Positions 63,805 through 64,000 of a stretch of 64,000 nucleotides of DNA are shown here, in pieces. Numbering within the stretch: the first letter of the stretch is position 1; every line of letters starts with the position of its first letter. A program made the translations under genes and the position numbers. A model generated the notes under the pieces. The model had not been told where the DNA came from. It worked only from the letters and a program-made list of their open reading frames with translations, and made no database searches. Source of the stretch: an uncultured Clostridium sp. (lineage in GTDB: Bacteria; Bacillota; Clostridia; TANB77; CAG-508); NCBI GenBank assembly GCA_930986425.1, contig CAKNJR010000001.1:124001-188000 (forward strand), in the 5' to 3' direction.

Positions 63805-64000
63805 TTATGTAGTTTGATTTTTTTGTTCATCAGAAGGTTTCAAAAGCAGCTCGTCATACAATATTATTGATGTTGAAACATTATTTCCAATGTCTAATTC
63901 TTCCAATTCTGAAGTGCTATAATTTGTAACAATTGAGTAGTTATCTGTCGCTTTTTGTACTTTTACTAATACTCTGTCTAAATATCCAGCTCTTGTTCTA
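63805..64000 (-). CDS. C-terminal end of a HlyD-family-like protein (partial)
   Basis: Open frame running in from the right edge and stopping at TAA 63805-63807; 64 residues visible, including AGYLDRVLVKVQKATDNYSI and ILYDELLLKPSDEQKNQTT. In Clostridia a HlyD-type membrane-fusion-like protein precedes the sepF operon, and the visible tail fits its C-terminus, but with so little sequence this is tentative. No YggS gene lies between it and sepF. Confidence 0.5.
   Translation of the reverse strand, partial: RTRAGYLDRVLVKVQKATDNYSIVTNYSTSELEELDIGNNVSTSIILYDELLLKPSDEQKNQTT

Overview
The window is strongly AT-rich and looks like chromosome of an endospore-forming Bacillota, most likely an uncultured Clostridia lineage. 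It carries a ger germinant-receptor operon, an FtsK/SpoIIIE translocase, a YtxC-like sporulation protein, DisA, SepF and DivIVA. Ribosome binding sites are strong (GGAGG-type) and TTG/GTG starts are common. I see no rRNA, CRISPR array, integrase or transposase gene. There is one tRNA-Glu(CUC).

Layout. 1-4.0 kb: germination receptor operon (A subunit cut by the window edge, B, C). 4.0-4.15 kb: a promoter-hairpin-terminator unit that looks like a small RNA. 4.15-9.3 kb: RNase R, SecG, a KAP-type P-loop NTPase and ComFC. 9.35-14.9 kb: three tandem paralogues with 2, 4 and 0 helix-turn-helix repeats on one shared C-terminal domain, next to RecD2. 15-31.6 kb: membrane-anchored cyclophilin, DisA-RadA, a GH15 glucoamylase-like enzyme, a beta-CASP nuclease, an unknown coiled-coil protein, FtsK/SpoIIIE, YtxC and an ABC transporter with a giant coiled-coil permease. 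31.7-41 kb: a prepilin-like protein behind an attenuator, a short-chain dehydrogenase, MetK, tRNA-Glu, Mini-RNase III, RbgA (frameshifted), a Bro-N protein and an LtaS-like enzyme. 41-47 kb: small membrane proteins, a compositionally foreign membrane gene bounded by inverted repeats, split transketolase, a hydrolase and aspartate-semialdehyde dehydrogenase. 47.1-48.7 kb: a prepilin-like FGE/C-type-lectin-fold gene whose 3' end looks like the variable region of a diversity-generating retroelement (DGR). 48.8-59.8 kb: DUF2628 protein, AsnS, iron alcohol dehydrogenase, FIST protein, a mini-prepilin, YlbF-like protein, and a glycogen-type cluster (GT4, DUF4912, GH57). 59.8-64 kb: a nested hairpin element, a second FGE-fold protein and a division cluster (RsmD, DivIVA, SepF, partial HlyD-like).

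Most notable: (i) two homologous attenuators, each with a short leader peptide reading through a TA microsatellite followed by mutually exclusive hairpins and a terminator, in front of two prepilin-like genes; (ii) the DGR-like variable 3' end of one of those genes; (iii) the HTH-repeat paralogue trio; (iv) the putative small RNA at 4.06 kb; (v) single-base frameshifts in rbgA and in the DGR-like gene. Coordinates and motifs were read by eye; no database search was run.
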